Assembly: GCA_029961685.1 (NCBI GenBank)
Contig: JARWKL010000014.1
Coordinates: 26,695,137-26,759,136 of the forward strand
Reading direction: 5' to 3'
From: Aristolochia californica
Taxonomy: Eukaryota > Streptophyta > Magnoliopsida > Piperales > Aristolochiaceae
Length of the DNA: 64,000 nt
Part shown: piece by piece, positions 24,060 through 34,941 of the stretch
Layout of the letters: each line of letters opens with the position of its first letter
Numbering within the stretch: the first letter of the stretch is position 1
The notes under the pieces: model-generated
Database searches by the model: none
Told to the model about the DNA's origin: nothing
What the model saw: the letters and a program-made list of their open reading frames with translations, nothing else
Translations under genes and position numbers: made by a program

Positions 24060-25330
24060 TTGGGTTCCATAATTGCTGCTCGGGCACTGTTCGTGGAAAT
24101 GTTTCAGTTAAGTGGGAGTTCTGAATACGAGATTGAAGTGTTTATTTTTTTGGATGATATGGATGTTACTCGTATAGATTCTGAGGTGCACATACTTGAA
24201 CTTGGTAATGAAAAATACTGTAACCAGACGACAGCAAATTTCCTCCAAGAAAATTCCACCAAAGACTCTGAACTACATGTAGTTGCCTCACTGAATTCAT
24301 CGCCTCAAGATGTTGACGAGAATTTTGTTATGGTCCTGAGGTTAAGTACCTATGTCTTCTGCTCCTAACAGGCCAGTCTTTTGGGTAGTATTGGCTAGGT
24401 GCTTAACATTTGGTATCAGAGCGGGCTCTCACGTCGCGAGTTCGAATCCCGGAGGGGGTAGGCCAGATTAAAATTACTGGTAGGCCGTAGGAACTTAACC
24501 CGGGTCCAGCCAGTGTCGCTTGAGTGGGCCAATGTTAAGCACCTAGCAAATACTACCCAAAAGACCGGCCTGTTAGGAGCGGAAGACATAGGTACTTAAC
24601 CCCAGGACCATAACATCACACCCCACCTTCGCGAGCCGACGACCACGGTGGCGCAACGACACTGGCCCAACCCGGTGGCCTACTCTAGCGGTGACCTACT
24701 CCTAGTGCCCCTACACAGTTCTCCATGTCGCCCCCTCCTCTAGGTCACCCCTTTTGAACCTACCAGTAATTTTAATCCAGCCTTTGCGCGCCCCAGGACT
24801 CGAACTTGCGACGTGGGAGCCCGCTCTGATACCAAATGTTAAGCACCTAGCCAATACTACCCAAAAGATCGGCCTGTTAGGAGCGGAAGACATAGGTACT
24901 TAACCCCAGGACCATAACAAATTTCAGGAAAATGAAAGAAATGGGGCTCATCCCCAATGTCGTTGCAGTGCTAGAGGGCCTTTGCAAGGATAGTTTGATT
25001 CAAGAAGCTATAAAAGCTATTTGGGTTAATGCGTAAAAAGGGTACAATCCCTGAAATTGTAATCTATACGACTGTGGTGGAAGGCTGCTGCAAGGCACTA
25101 CAGTTTGAAGATGAAAAAGGGGTTTTCAGGAAAATGAAGAACAATGGTATATCTCCCAAAGCTTTCAACTATACAGTTTTTGTTCAAGGATTGTGTAAAG
25201 GGAAGCAGTTGAAAGATGGGATTGGGTTTTGCATTGAGATGTTGAAGGTAGGGCATTCACCAATTGTCGTTACTTATATTGGGTTAGATGAAAAGATATC
25301 AGAAGAAGCTCAATGTGTCATTCAGAGGTT
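24060..25330 (+). pseudogene. Captured PPR-protein gene fragment
   Basis: Pentatricopeptide-repeat proteins bind organellar RNA; this is a non-functional piece of one. Typical PPR helices are visible from 24922: KMKEMGLIPNVVAVLEGLCK, then IPEIVIYTTVVEGCCKA, then NNGISPKAFNYTVFVQGLCK, then MLKVGHSPIVVTYIGL and a final EEAQCVIQRLREKG. The upstream ORF from 24060 joins this frame exactly if the inserted 24326-24919 element and one AATTT copy are removed. The captured sequence was therefore once continuous. One frameshift lies near 25015, and the reading frame ends at 25425. The arrangement recalls the short P-class PPR protein At4g38150, from memory only. The fragment lies inside the LTR element 22685-27912. 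Confidence 0.75.
24326..24919. mobile_element. Rearranged TRIM with inverted LTRs, single TSD
   Basis: Three 84-85 bp LTR copies are present. One is in plus orientation (24326-24410) and is followed by an initiator-Met primer-binding site (tttggtatcagagc). Two are in minus orientation (24531-24615 and 24835-24919). The right one is preceded on the plus strand by the complementary site gctctgataccaaa. Thus 24531-24919 is a complete 389-bp minus TRIM, and 24326-24530 is the 5' half of a plus copy. The whole 594 bp is bounded by one target duplication, AATTT (24321-24325 and 24920-24924), so it probably inserted as one molecule. Confidence 0.82.
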
Positions 25331-25899
25331 GAGAGAGAAAGGGCAGAGGGAAGGGGCTCAAGTAGATAGATTGGTTGGATTATCAGTTTGGATTTTAATT
25401 GTTGCTGTTGTGGCAATGCAGAAATGAACTCAACAAAAAAATAATAGAAAACAGAAAACTGATAGGTCCATCTTTAGGCCAGTAGCATAGCAGTGTTTAT
25501 TGGAAGAATGGAAGTTCTACCTATTGTTCCAGCTCAATCCAATGCATTGTTGGATTGTACGACGTTGTTTGGACACTACAGAACACAGTGCTGCCAATAG
25601 TGGCACTGCTGAAAATAGTGCGGATAATTCTGCAAGTAGTAGCAGCAGTGACTTATGGTGCACAATTATCTGTTGTTGTGGGCACAACAGATAATCCTCT
25701 GTAGGATGTAGCTAATTTTGGCTGGACAAGGACAACAACACAAATACTTTATGTTATTACTGCATGTCCCATTAGTGGAGCTCTTGAGTCCAAGAGGATG
25801 CTCATATTTAAAATTGGTGTTGCTATTGCAGTGAAGATAAGGGCACCTCAACAGCAACTACAAACTAAAACATATAATGCAGCTGAGCACCACCTGGAA

Positions 25900-27240
25900 A
25901 ATTCTGACTTTGACCAAATGAGACAATACTTGAATGTGCTTGTGCATGGGAGGAACATTGATGCTACTCGTGGTGTATTTAATGGATTACTAGGCATTGA
26001 TCTCATCTCAATTGAAATCATAGGTGGCAAAGGGGTTGTCTTTGGGAAAGATTGTTTTAATACCATTGATTTTGAGAAGTTGTTGGCAGATATGGAGACT
26101 CTCAATGATGAAGGTTCTCTTGGTCATATTATGAATGTTATGTTGTGGGAATGATTTTAATGGTTGTTGACGGGAAAACTATTAAATTTTGGGCGGCTTC
26201 TGAATAGCGTATTAGTGTTGTTGTTGTTGTTTTGACACTGCAAAACACAGTGCTGCTAACAGTGCCACTACTGAAAACAGTGTTAATAGTCCTATGGGTA
26301 GAACCAGCAGTGCCTTATGCAATCCATGATGTTTTCTATTTGGGAGAGGCTCATGGATTATTCCACCAACAACAGTGTTGTTGTGCCAATGACCCATTGC
26401 TTCTAGACAGCCAAGGACATAGGCTGTTGTTGCGGTGCAAAAAAATATTGCTGCTAGCCAGCCAGCAACAAGTGCTAAAAACTATGGCAGTGTAATAACA
26501 ATTGTTGTTAGATAGCTAGCAACCAGTGCTGAAAACGGTGGCAGTGGAACAAAACTTGGTGCTAGATAGCCAAAAACCACTGCTGAAAATAGTGATTTTT
26601 ATGCTTTGCAGTTGGGTTTTTCTAGAAATGGCGGAGAATATACTGTGGAGAATGAATTTTCATACTGTGGATAGAACACAAATCAATATCTGGACAGTTT
26701 CATGGACAACAATGTTGTTGGGCTCTACACAAAGGTTTTCAGAGGCTTATTCATTGTCTTCAACAAAGGGAGCTAATGGTCATCGCCTTGGGGCAGCCGG
26801 GACAGTTGAAACAATCCTTGTTGTCCTTTTGACTACAATAGCAATGTCATATATGGCAAGGACTGCCAACTTCCACACTACAACTACAAAAATTCCCTAG
26901 AGCGCACTACTTGCTCTTTGTGACTCCTTTCAGCAGATTTCTCGCAATGTTGTTGCTGCCAACACAGGCATCCACCTTATTGGTCTAGGGTTGCAGCAAA
27001 GACTTCAATAGCGGAAGTATGTTGCTGCTTGTGCAAACTTCATCAGTAACGGATCCATATATAAAGTTGCTGGTTTTGCAACACAGGGGTTATGCACAAC
27101 TTCACTAGAACTATTTGGTTCAATGGAAACTCATGTCGTTGGACTAGATGAGGTCACTTACCTACGTCTATTCCGTGCTTACACTCATGGTACTTTAATC
27201 AAGAATGTTGAGCACTTTGCTGAACATAGACTGGGTCCCT
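25900..27240 (+). pseudogene. Degenerate second PPR-like segments
   Basis: Separate short stretches resemble PLS-type PPR motifs: VHGRNIDATRGVFNGLLGID near 25940-26000, a WTVSWTTMLLG stretch near 26685-26720, and METHVVGLDEVTYLRLFRAY followed by HGTLIKNVEHFAE at about 27120-27230. Frames change and stops intervene, so this is decayed sequence. The motifs differ from the P-class type at 24.9-25.3 kb, which would mean a second captured source gene. Between them, 25.5-26.6 kb contains repeated gtgctg/gctgaaaa phrases with no recognisable coding content. Confidence 0.4.
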
Positions 27241-29775
27241 AGACTGATGTTACAGGGGACATGCTGCATTTTTCCAATGAGGCAACCGTTGGGGCAGATC
27301 ACACAAGGGTTGTTCATATCAAAGCAGAAGTTTCCAGTTTGGCGCAGGTGATAGTTCAACTTGTTGTTCGGTTGCTTATCCGTATTGGGGCATGCTACAA
27401 CAAGTGATGATAGCAGTGTCGACAAAAAAAAAAAAATTGCTTCTCTAGTTGGATGTTCCAGTTTTGTAGTCCAAAGGGCTAACACAGATACCGCAGATGC
27501 TATTTGAGAACAGGTGGAGACTTCGGCACAGGCAAGCAAACACTACCATCGAGTTTGAGGACAAGTTCTTTCTCCCATAGGGGGGGGGGGTGTGTAATGT
27601 ATTTACTTTATTTTATTTCAGTTAAAGAATTAATAGGCCACAAGGGTATTTTTGGAATATTTTATTTATAGGGGTATTTTTTTAATATTTTATATTAAAT
27701 CTTGTAAGGGTGAAACCTATTTAAGGGGTAAGAGTAATGAGAAAGAGAAACATTGATTTAGCGTAAACAAGGGTTTTGAGTTCTACTCAATGAGCTCAGG
27801 GGTGTGCGTTCTCCTCAAACAACCTAGGGTTTTCAAGCTTCCCTTTGGCTTGATTTTCGTCTTTCTCTTCTTCTTCCCTACGAATCCATGTGTCAGATTT
27901 GGGACCATAACACTCTAACACTTAAAGATAAGTCCTAGCATAATTAAATAACTCAATATAAATAGAAGACTAACATAACTAAAATACCTTTAAACTGAAA
28001 CTCTTTTATGAAACCTCCTTTCATAATAATTTTGGCTCTGTAAGACTTCTTATTGTGAAAGTCATGTAAGATTCTTCCATATTTTCTCTTCAACACTCGC
28101 CCTCAAGTTGGAGTTTATAACTTCAGCTTAATCAAAATGATTCTTGGTCCTCAATTTTCTTTTGCTAAAAAAAAATTCTTCACAAACACAATTCTTCATA
28201 GATGCAAAAACTTCATCTTTTATGCTCCCCCTTTATGAATATTTTGGTCACATAAAAATTACCACAACATATGAAATAAAATATATCTTTCATGTACTTC
28301 TTCTTCTACTTTTCCCCCTCAAGCTGGGAAGTAATGACAATTATCTCAGCTTAAAACAAATAACATAGATATAGTAATAATATCTTCCATCACGATGTCC
28401 TAAGGATAAGTACGAAACCGGACACATACTTTTCAAAAGGTAAAAATGGGCGATAAAGCATAAGTCAAAACCAACATCAAAGAATTTAGAACAAAAATAG
28501 TGATAATAATAACTAAAGTGGGTAATGCTTATCATTCACAAGATAGTGATTAAAAACCCAAATAAAAAGTCTCAATAGACTTAAAAACACCCATATATAT
28601 AAAAAGGTAAACCAACCGAAGGAACACACAAGAGGTTGACACAAAGGGGTATGTGAGAGTCAAAAAAGGATGGTAGGAGAAATGTAACCGACAAAAAGGG
28701 TAAGTGGGATATTTTCCTAATATTTTTTATCAATAACAGCGACTCAAAAAGTGACGCAAAAAACTTTGCTTAAATTCAGATTTTTCAATGCAACAGGATA
28801 CCAACATGACCTTTGATTCTTCCAATGCTAATATATCCTTAAATATATATCAAATTGACATGAAATTTTCTCCTTATCAAACTGGACTTAAAAATAAATT
28901 TTATCCAAGTATAAATTCTCTTCATAAAATATACTTTTTTTAGATAAAGAACTGATAGATTTCAGAATCTATAATATGGCTAAACTAAGTACTTTTTATT
29001 TTTTGGCTAGTGACCATTGACTTTTCCATGATCGCTATCTCCATCTAAAAAACTCAGATTAAATAGACTTACAAATATTTCCTTGAATATATAATTCTCC
29101 CTATAAAGTTTCGTTCTTGATGGCATAAGCCGGCTCGAAAGTTGAAGTTTTCTGTTGCTACTGCTCGAAACTCTATTACAATTTGACCTTTGTTGTTTCA
29201 AATATCAATTTTTCTTTGTAGAAAACTCTAATTGCCAAAATTCATTTTGCATTTGAAAGTAGACTTGAATATCTTTCCATCAAAATATATTATGCAATAT
29301 GAAAAACTCAGAATAGAGGTGAAAACACAAAGAAAACAACAGGTATAGAGACTAAAACGAAAAAAAAAGATAAATACAAACCTAAACTGTTAGAGATAAT
29401 AGATCAAAAAATGATCAAATTATCTCTATGATTTGATCAAGTCAACTCACAAAACCTGCTCTGATACCATGTTGAATTTATGGAAAAGAGAAAAACTTCA
29501 TTGACTTAATGTAATCAAAGTACATGAACCCATATTTATAATAAAGGAAAATAGTAGAGTCCAATTATAATTAAACTACCCTTATCCCAATTACACCCAA
29601 ACACTAATACTTAAAGATAAGTCCTAGCATAAATAAATAACTCAACATAAATAGAAGACTAACATAACTAAAATACTTTTAAACTGAAACTCTTTTGTGA
29701 GACCTCCTTCCATAATAATTTTGGCTTTGTAAGACTTCTTATTGTGAGAGTCATGGAAGATTCTTTCATTCAACA

Positions 29776-30210
29776 TTGTTAAAGATTAAGATATTCATAT
29801 ACGTTATAAAATAAATATTTTAAATTTTTCTCTGCTAAATAATATAGATTTCTTGGCGAATTTTAATTTTGCCCTTGATTTATTAGTAAACTTTTAATTT
29901 TTTCCCTAAAGGTTAAGATAGTCATTTATATCATAATTTCTTGGTGAATTTTTTTGCCGCTAAATCGCTTCGTGAAATTTAAAGTTTTTCACTAACAATT
30001 AATGTTTTGGTGGGGAAAGTTTTTTCTACCAAAAATTCCAAATTCACCCCTTCTTTGGGGGAAAACTTTCATCAAAAAAATTAAAATTTTATTAATAGAA
30101 GTCAATTTTTGGTGAATTAAATTTCACCATTAACAATTTTTTACTTTTAGCGACGAATTTCAAATTTCATCGTGAAAAGTGACTTTTTGCAATGAAATAA
30201 TTTCTTTGAG
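29776..30210. repeat. Degenerate AT-rich tandem array, right part
   Basis: Continuation of 21990-22549, with the same phrases (ttaagatattcat, ataaaataaatatttt, tttcttggcgaa). Confidence 0.6.
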
Positions 30211-30586
30211 AAAGAATCATAATTTTTTTTGAATTGTTTGGACAAGCAACAAAATTAAACGAAATTCTACTATTTGAAGGTTTGACACCCTAGAAGCATG
30301 AACATATGTATTTTTAAAATTGAATTGGACATCCGACAACCTTCACTTAAAATATTGATTTCTTTAGAGGTTAACAAAAAGATCATGTTGTACTCATATG
30401 GCCAAGGTCATGGTTTGATGTTTGAAGTTATTGCTATCTCCCATGGTTGCTTCTAGATGTCTTGTGTCAGTAAGTACTTCATTTCTTTTATAGCAACTTA
30501 TTGAAACTTGTTTTAATACCTTGTTAAAGAAGAAGTTGAAAAGAGAAGGAAAAAAGAAGTAGAGAAATGAGAGAGAGTGGACGAAT

Positions 30587-30618
<32 letters not shown>

Positions 30619-33600
30619 AGAGATATCCCTTGAATTATTTCAACCCCTCTCCTTGCCTACCCTTGAACAATCATGTATGACTTAAAGGCTAAAAAATAAG
30701 CATAAATTACAAACTACACATGCATGATCATATAGAGTCATTTCTTTTTCTTTGATAGATAGAGATACGGTTCATCACAAATGGACTCCCACATGTCAAA
30801 ACGGGGGTCGGGGCAAATGGGTTTGTTTGCACTATTTAAACTTTTAATACCTTTTTATTAAAACTTATATAGTTTTACTCTTACAACCACATGTGTTTTG
30901 AAATTGGTGTAAATTGAGAGTTCAAGATACAATGCACAAAAAGCACTTACACATCACACAAGGGACACTACTTTTTATAGTGGTTCACATCCTATCTAGT
31001 ATAGTTAATCCACTCTCAAGGTGTTTGCACCTTAGTGATAATTCGTTATGTTTTATTACCAGTTAACATATTTATATTCTAGAGTTACATGTATTAATCG
31101 TTGTGAAACCTTTAGTTAGACCTAAGAAGAAGAAGGGAAGAGAAGATGGAGAAGAGACGAGTAGAAAGAAAGTGATAAAGTGCTAGAAGATGGAAAGAAA
31201 GAGAGAAGAAGGAGACAACCTTTAGGGTTTAAGTCATTAATCGCTTCTCCCCTCACCTTCTTATAAGATTGCCCATCTATAAAGGGGAATGAAAACTAAA
31301 GACAAAAGTTGATCTATAATTATGATTTTACCCACTAAGTTTACTTTCCAACAAACATTTACAATAATTAGCTACAAAGGCTTAATTATAATGATGCCCA
31401 CATAGGGACTTATGCCACTCAATTGAACACGATAGACAACTTATCACTATCAGAAGAAGATTTGGATACTAATAATAAGTAGTAAATTTCTCCTTGGCAA
31501 TTTAAGCTACCAAGTGAAAATGGATGCAATATAATGGTGTCAATACAAAGTGGAAAAATATAAATAATAGAAAGAAACCCTTGAATAAATAAGAGAATAA
31601 TGTTTAATATGACAAACAATAGGTAGAAACCATTCCAAATTAGAAATTAAGCTTATGTTTTGTTCATAAATGTTTTATCCCCAAGGAACATTACAAGAAA
31701 ATAGGGGTTTTACGAAGGTTCTTTAACTATTTTATCTACAACTCTTTACAAATATTAGAATTTGGATCATTCTTCTTGCTTTGGCTTTTTATCCTTTATA
31801 TCCTCATTCACAATAATAAAACATCAATTTTTTTTCATTTGAACTAATTAATGACACAATGTGTCCCAATTATACATTCTCTAAAGGTTGGATGAAATTC
31901 ATATTGATTGATTACTTTACATCTAAGATGGGCAGTCAAATTGAAGCTAATTTTATAATAGAAAATCTTCGACATCAAGAGTAAAAATGTTAAAAGTTAG
32001 ACTAACTTCCTCTTGCTTCAAATGCTCGAAACCAATGTCTTGTTATTTTTATTAAAATCTAATTGGTATTTTTAATGTTTAAAATTTCTTATAAGGTTAT
32101 CAAATTGTGCATCTATAGGCAAAAAACATTGTTTCTACATTTACTATGCTTTTGAAAGAAGGAAAAGACTGTGTATAATTTGTTCTTAGAAGTGTGATCG
32201 ACCTATTTTACCCTGTTGAACGTTTTCTTTTAATATCTAAGACAAATAGTCAACTCAGTAGAATAAGTTTGCAATAACATTTGTTTTGAAAAAATCAACT
32301 TCGTCAAGTTCTCTCATGTATTGGAAAAAATTGACAGTAATACTTATTTGGTATATCGATTTTTACTTGCACAATATTTTTATGTAGTATGATACTTTAT
32401 AGATTACTCTGTTTATTGTATTGCATATATAATTGGGCATAAATTACTTTGAAAATCTAATGATTCATCCTTTTCGAAAAGATATATTCATGTGAGATCA
32501 AATAAAACATATGAATAAATCCTAAATAATTTATATCATTTTTATAAATATTTTAAATAGGTTTTTATTATTATTTAAGGTCGAAAGTTGGATTATAAGG
32601 TTGTGGAAAAATCGAGTTGATACGTTTTGAAAAGATATTCGAATAAAGATAAATGATCTCGTTGTTCTTTCAGTAAATTGTACCATTATCAAAAAAAATA
32701 TTGAACAAGGATTTTTGGAAAAATACATTTGTGTACTCATTCATATGTTAATTGATAACTAATTTTATAAATTTCTTAACATTTAATTTTTAATAGGTAT
32801 TTGCTATTAAAAAAATTAAATTTCATAGAAAAGGATATTTATGTCTGGTTTCTCAGTGAAGGAATGGAAAATTAAATTTCCTCCAAATGCTATTGATTCA
32901 TTATTCAAAAGCGATTCTCAATTCTTTCAAAATGGGACCATGTAGGGGTGGCTTCTAATTGACCTGGCTTGAGGTCGGCTCAGTTCAATTCGGTATCTCT
33001 TGAGCTCGAGATCCGGATTCGGCTCGTTTAAATTAATGAGCCGAGCTCGACCGAATCCAGGTTCGGCTCAACGACTCGTGAGTCGGCTCCTTAACGAGCT
33101 GAGTCGGGAACGGATGCGGGAGCGAGAGCGAGAGCGAGGGGGGGGGGGGGGGTGATTCTTCCTCCCCTTGTCACCGTCAAGCCCCTCCCGTCTATTGTTG
33201 TCGCTGCCTCTGTCGTCGGTTGTTTGATTTTTTCCTCCCCTCACCTTCGCGTCTATTTCCATTGTTGCCACTTCCGTCACCGTCGCTTCCGTCGCCATCA
33301 TCCCCGAGGACACCGGTGCCGTAATCCCCTTCCTCCATGTCGTCTCGACGGAATACCTAAGTTCAAGGGAGAAATAATTTCTCCCCCCTCCTCGCATGCG
33401 AAGATGATTTCACACGTATGAAATGTTAAAAAAAATAAAAATCCTTAAACTGTCCTTCCTCGTGATTCTTGAAGAAATTGAAAATACATTTTAGTAGAAA
33501 TAAGTTTCTAGGGATTATTAGTGTCTCAAGTTTTTTGTAAACATTTTTCTAATTGAAAATTCTTATTAAAAAATTATATAATTTTCTAATTAAGATTTTC

Positions 33601-33954
33601 CTACCAAGATGGGCTAGAAAACCGTTTAGAAATTTTTTAAATAAGTATTTGACAGTTAATGCTGTAATACTTTTAGCATGAGGCAATTTTTATTGCAATT
33701 TTTTGTTTGACATTTTATTTAATTAAAAATTTATCGATAAGTATAGTAATATATTAGATCGATTATTAATTTTTATTTATTTCTCTAGAAGAAGCAATAA
33801 GAAGTCCATTTAAGTTTCCTAAGAAAATTTTAAAATATTTCTTGTAATTTTCTAATAAGTCACTAATAGTAATAGGATTTTATTTAAAGTTTTTTTTGGA
33901 AATATGTATCATAGGAAAAATATTTCTAGTTTTTCCTAGAATATAAGTTTCAAC
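30211..33954. other. AT-rich intergenic, no gene seen
   Basis: Holds a (GA)n microsatellite at 30597-30622 and AT-rich sequence. At 32960-33110 there is a block rich in ggctcg/gagccgag motifs that also occur just upstream of CDKE at 38230-38590. A 15-base G run (33138-33152) follows GAGAGC repeats, and a small pyrimidine-rich GC island lies at 33150-33420. No supported gene was found on either strand. Confidence 0.5.
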
Positions 33955-33959
33955 TAGGG

Positions 33960-34881
33960 TGTTACGCGGTTAGATTTTGGCTAAGTCCGTCTAGCCAAGC
34001 GGAATATCTACCCCGTGCGGCCTAGTTCTTCCCAAGAACTAGTCAGCCTCCTTATGCCTCGGATCTTCTTCCCAACCTCCCACACTCGATGTTGCAAGAC
34101 AAAGGGACAATGGAAAGACCAAAGAGATGGAAGAGAAAAGCTCAACTCTATTGAAGGCTAAAACTCTCTATACACTTGGAGAGCAATGAATGCAAAGAAT
34201 GCTCAAGAATCAGAATGCTTTCCAAAGGGAGAGGCCCCTCCTATTTATAGCCTCCTCCCTTGCCTTTAGAAGGTTCTAGAAATTGCTAGAAACCTGGTTG
34301 TTGTCCTGACCTCTAGAAAGTTCTAGAGGTGCCCAGAAAACCCCTTAGTTCCAAAGATTTCCACTTCTGGTGCTTTCTGGCGCCTTCAGGAGTCTTCTGG
34401 AGTCTCCTGGCGCCTGGCCGCGCGCGCCCAGCCTGGAGTCCTGCAGGCGCCCCGCCTGGAGTCCTACGCGCGCCCCGCCTGGAGTCCTGCGGGCGCCCCA
34501 CCTAGAGTTTTGCCGCGCGCCCCGCCTGGAGTCCTGCACGTGCCCCGCCTGGAGCCTTGCCGCGCGCCCCACTTGGAGCCTTGCTGTGCGCCCCGCTTGG
34601 AGTCTTGCTGTGCGCCCCGCCTGGAGTCTTGTCGCGCGTGCGCTTGGAGTCCTTACCGCACGTAACCCCATTTCGACCCGCCTCTGCGTGTCTGTTGGTG
34701 CGCTGCCTTGGATGCGACTGGCTCAGCCTTGTGTGCTAGGCTTGCTGACGTTGCTTCCCAGACTTGAATGGCTGCCATACGCGCTTCCTCTGCCGTATGC
34801 GCATTGCCTTCTCTTGTGCTGGAGCTGTGTGGTGGGCATGTGGGAGTGCCATCTGGACCCCGCTGGCTGTCCCTCGTCACA
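33960..34881 (-). repeat. 3' LTR of the gag-protease element
   Basis: Includes a 23-24 bp tandem repeat (tggagtcctgc..gcgccccgcc) at about 34430-34650. By eye it has two more units than the 5' LTR, which instead has a 20-bp gain at about 37532. Together these account for the 26-bp length difference. Confidence 0.9.
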
Positions 34882-34941
34882 TACTCCCACCGCCATAATG
34901 CAGACGTCCTCGTCTGCGCACTATCAACATGCGCCACCCCC

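Larger units (their letters stand above)
22685..27912 (+). mobile_element. Nested LTR retrotransposon carrying captured PPR sequence
   Basis: The left LTR is 22685-23035 and the right LTR 27591-27912. The left one has about 30 bp near its start that the right one lacks. A degenerate primer-binding site (tggaattagag) follows the left LTR, and a polypurine tract of ten G (27581-27590) precedes the right. A perfect CTCTA target duplication (22680-22684 and 27913-27917) sits exactly where the outer LTR is interrupted. No gag, protease, RT or integrase is recognisable in the 4.5-kb interior. It contains PPR-like protein fragments and GTT/CAG-rich repeats. An ORF overlapping the left LTR (22925-23362) matches nothing I know. 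Confidence 0.88.
22550..29775 (-). mobile_element. Outer copia-like LTR element, hosting a nested insertion
   Basis: The right LTR is 29470-29775 (306 bp, TGTTGAATTT to TTCAACA). The left LTR is 22550-22684 joined to 27918-28095, split by the inner element. A primer-binding site for initiator-Met (complement gctctgatacca, 29458-29469) abuts the right LTR, and a polypurine tract abuts the left one. The element therefore runs right to left. Flanks are TTATT and TTGTT, a 4/5 target duplication. The interior left after removing the nested insertion is only about 1.37 kb (28096-29469) and shows no gag or pol, so this is a deletion derivative. Flanking array sequence is continuous across the insertion. 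Confidence 0.85.

Noticed and set aside
24394..24460. tRNA or SINE head suggested by A-box- and B-box-like motifs
   Set aside because: The same bases are better explained as the end of a TRIM LTR followed by an initiator-Met primer-binding site. The LTR copies and the AATTT duplication support that reading.
21990..30210. CRISPR-like regular repeats
   Set aside because: These are degenerate AT-rich plant tandem repeats without conserved units or spacers, in a eukaryotic genome.
33138..33152. G15 run as a possible G-quadruplex control element
   Set aside because: A homopolymer next to a GAGAGC microsatellite with no gene nearby. No functional evidence.
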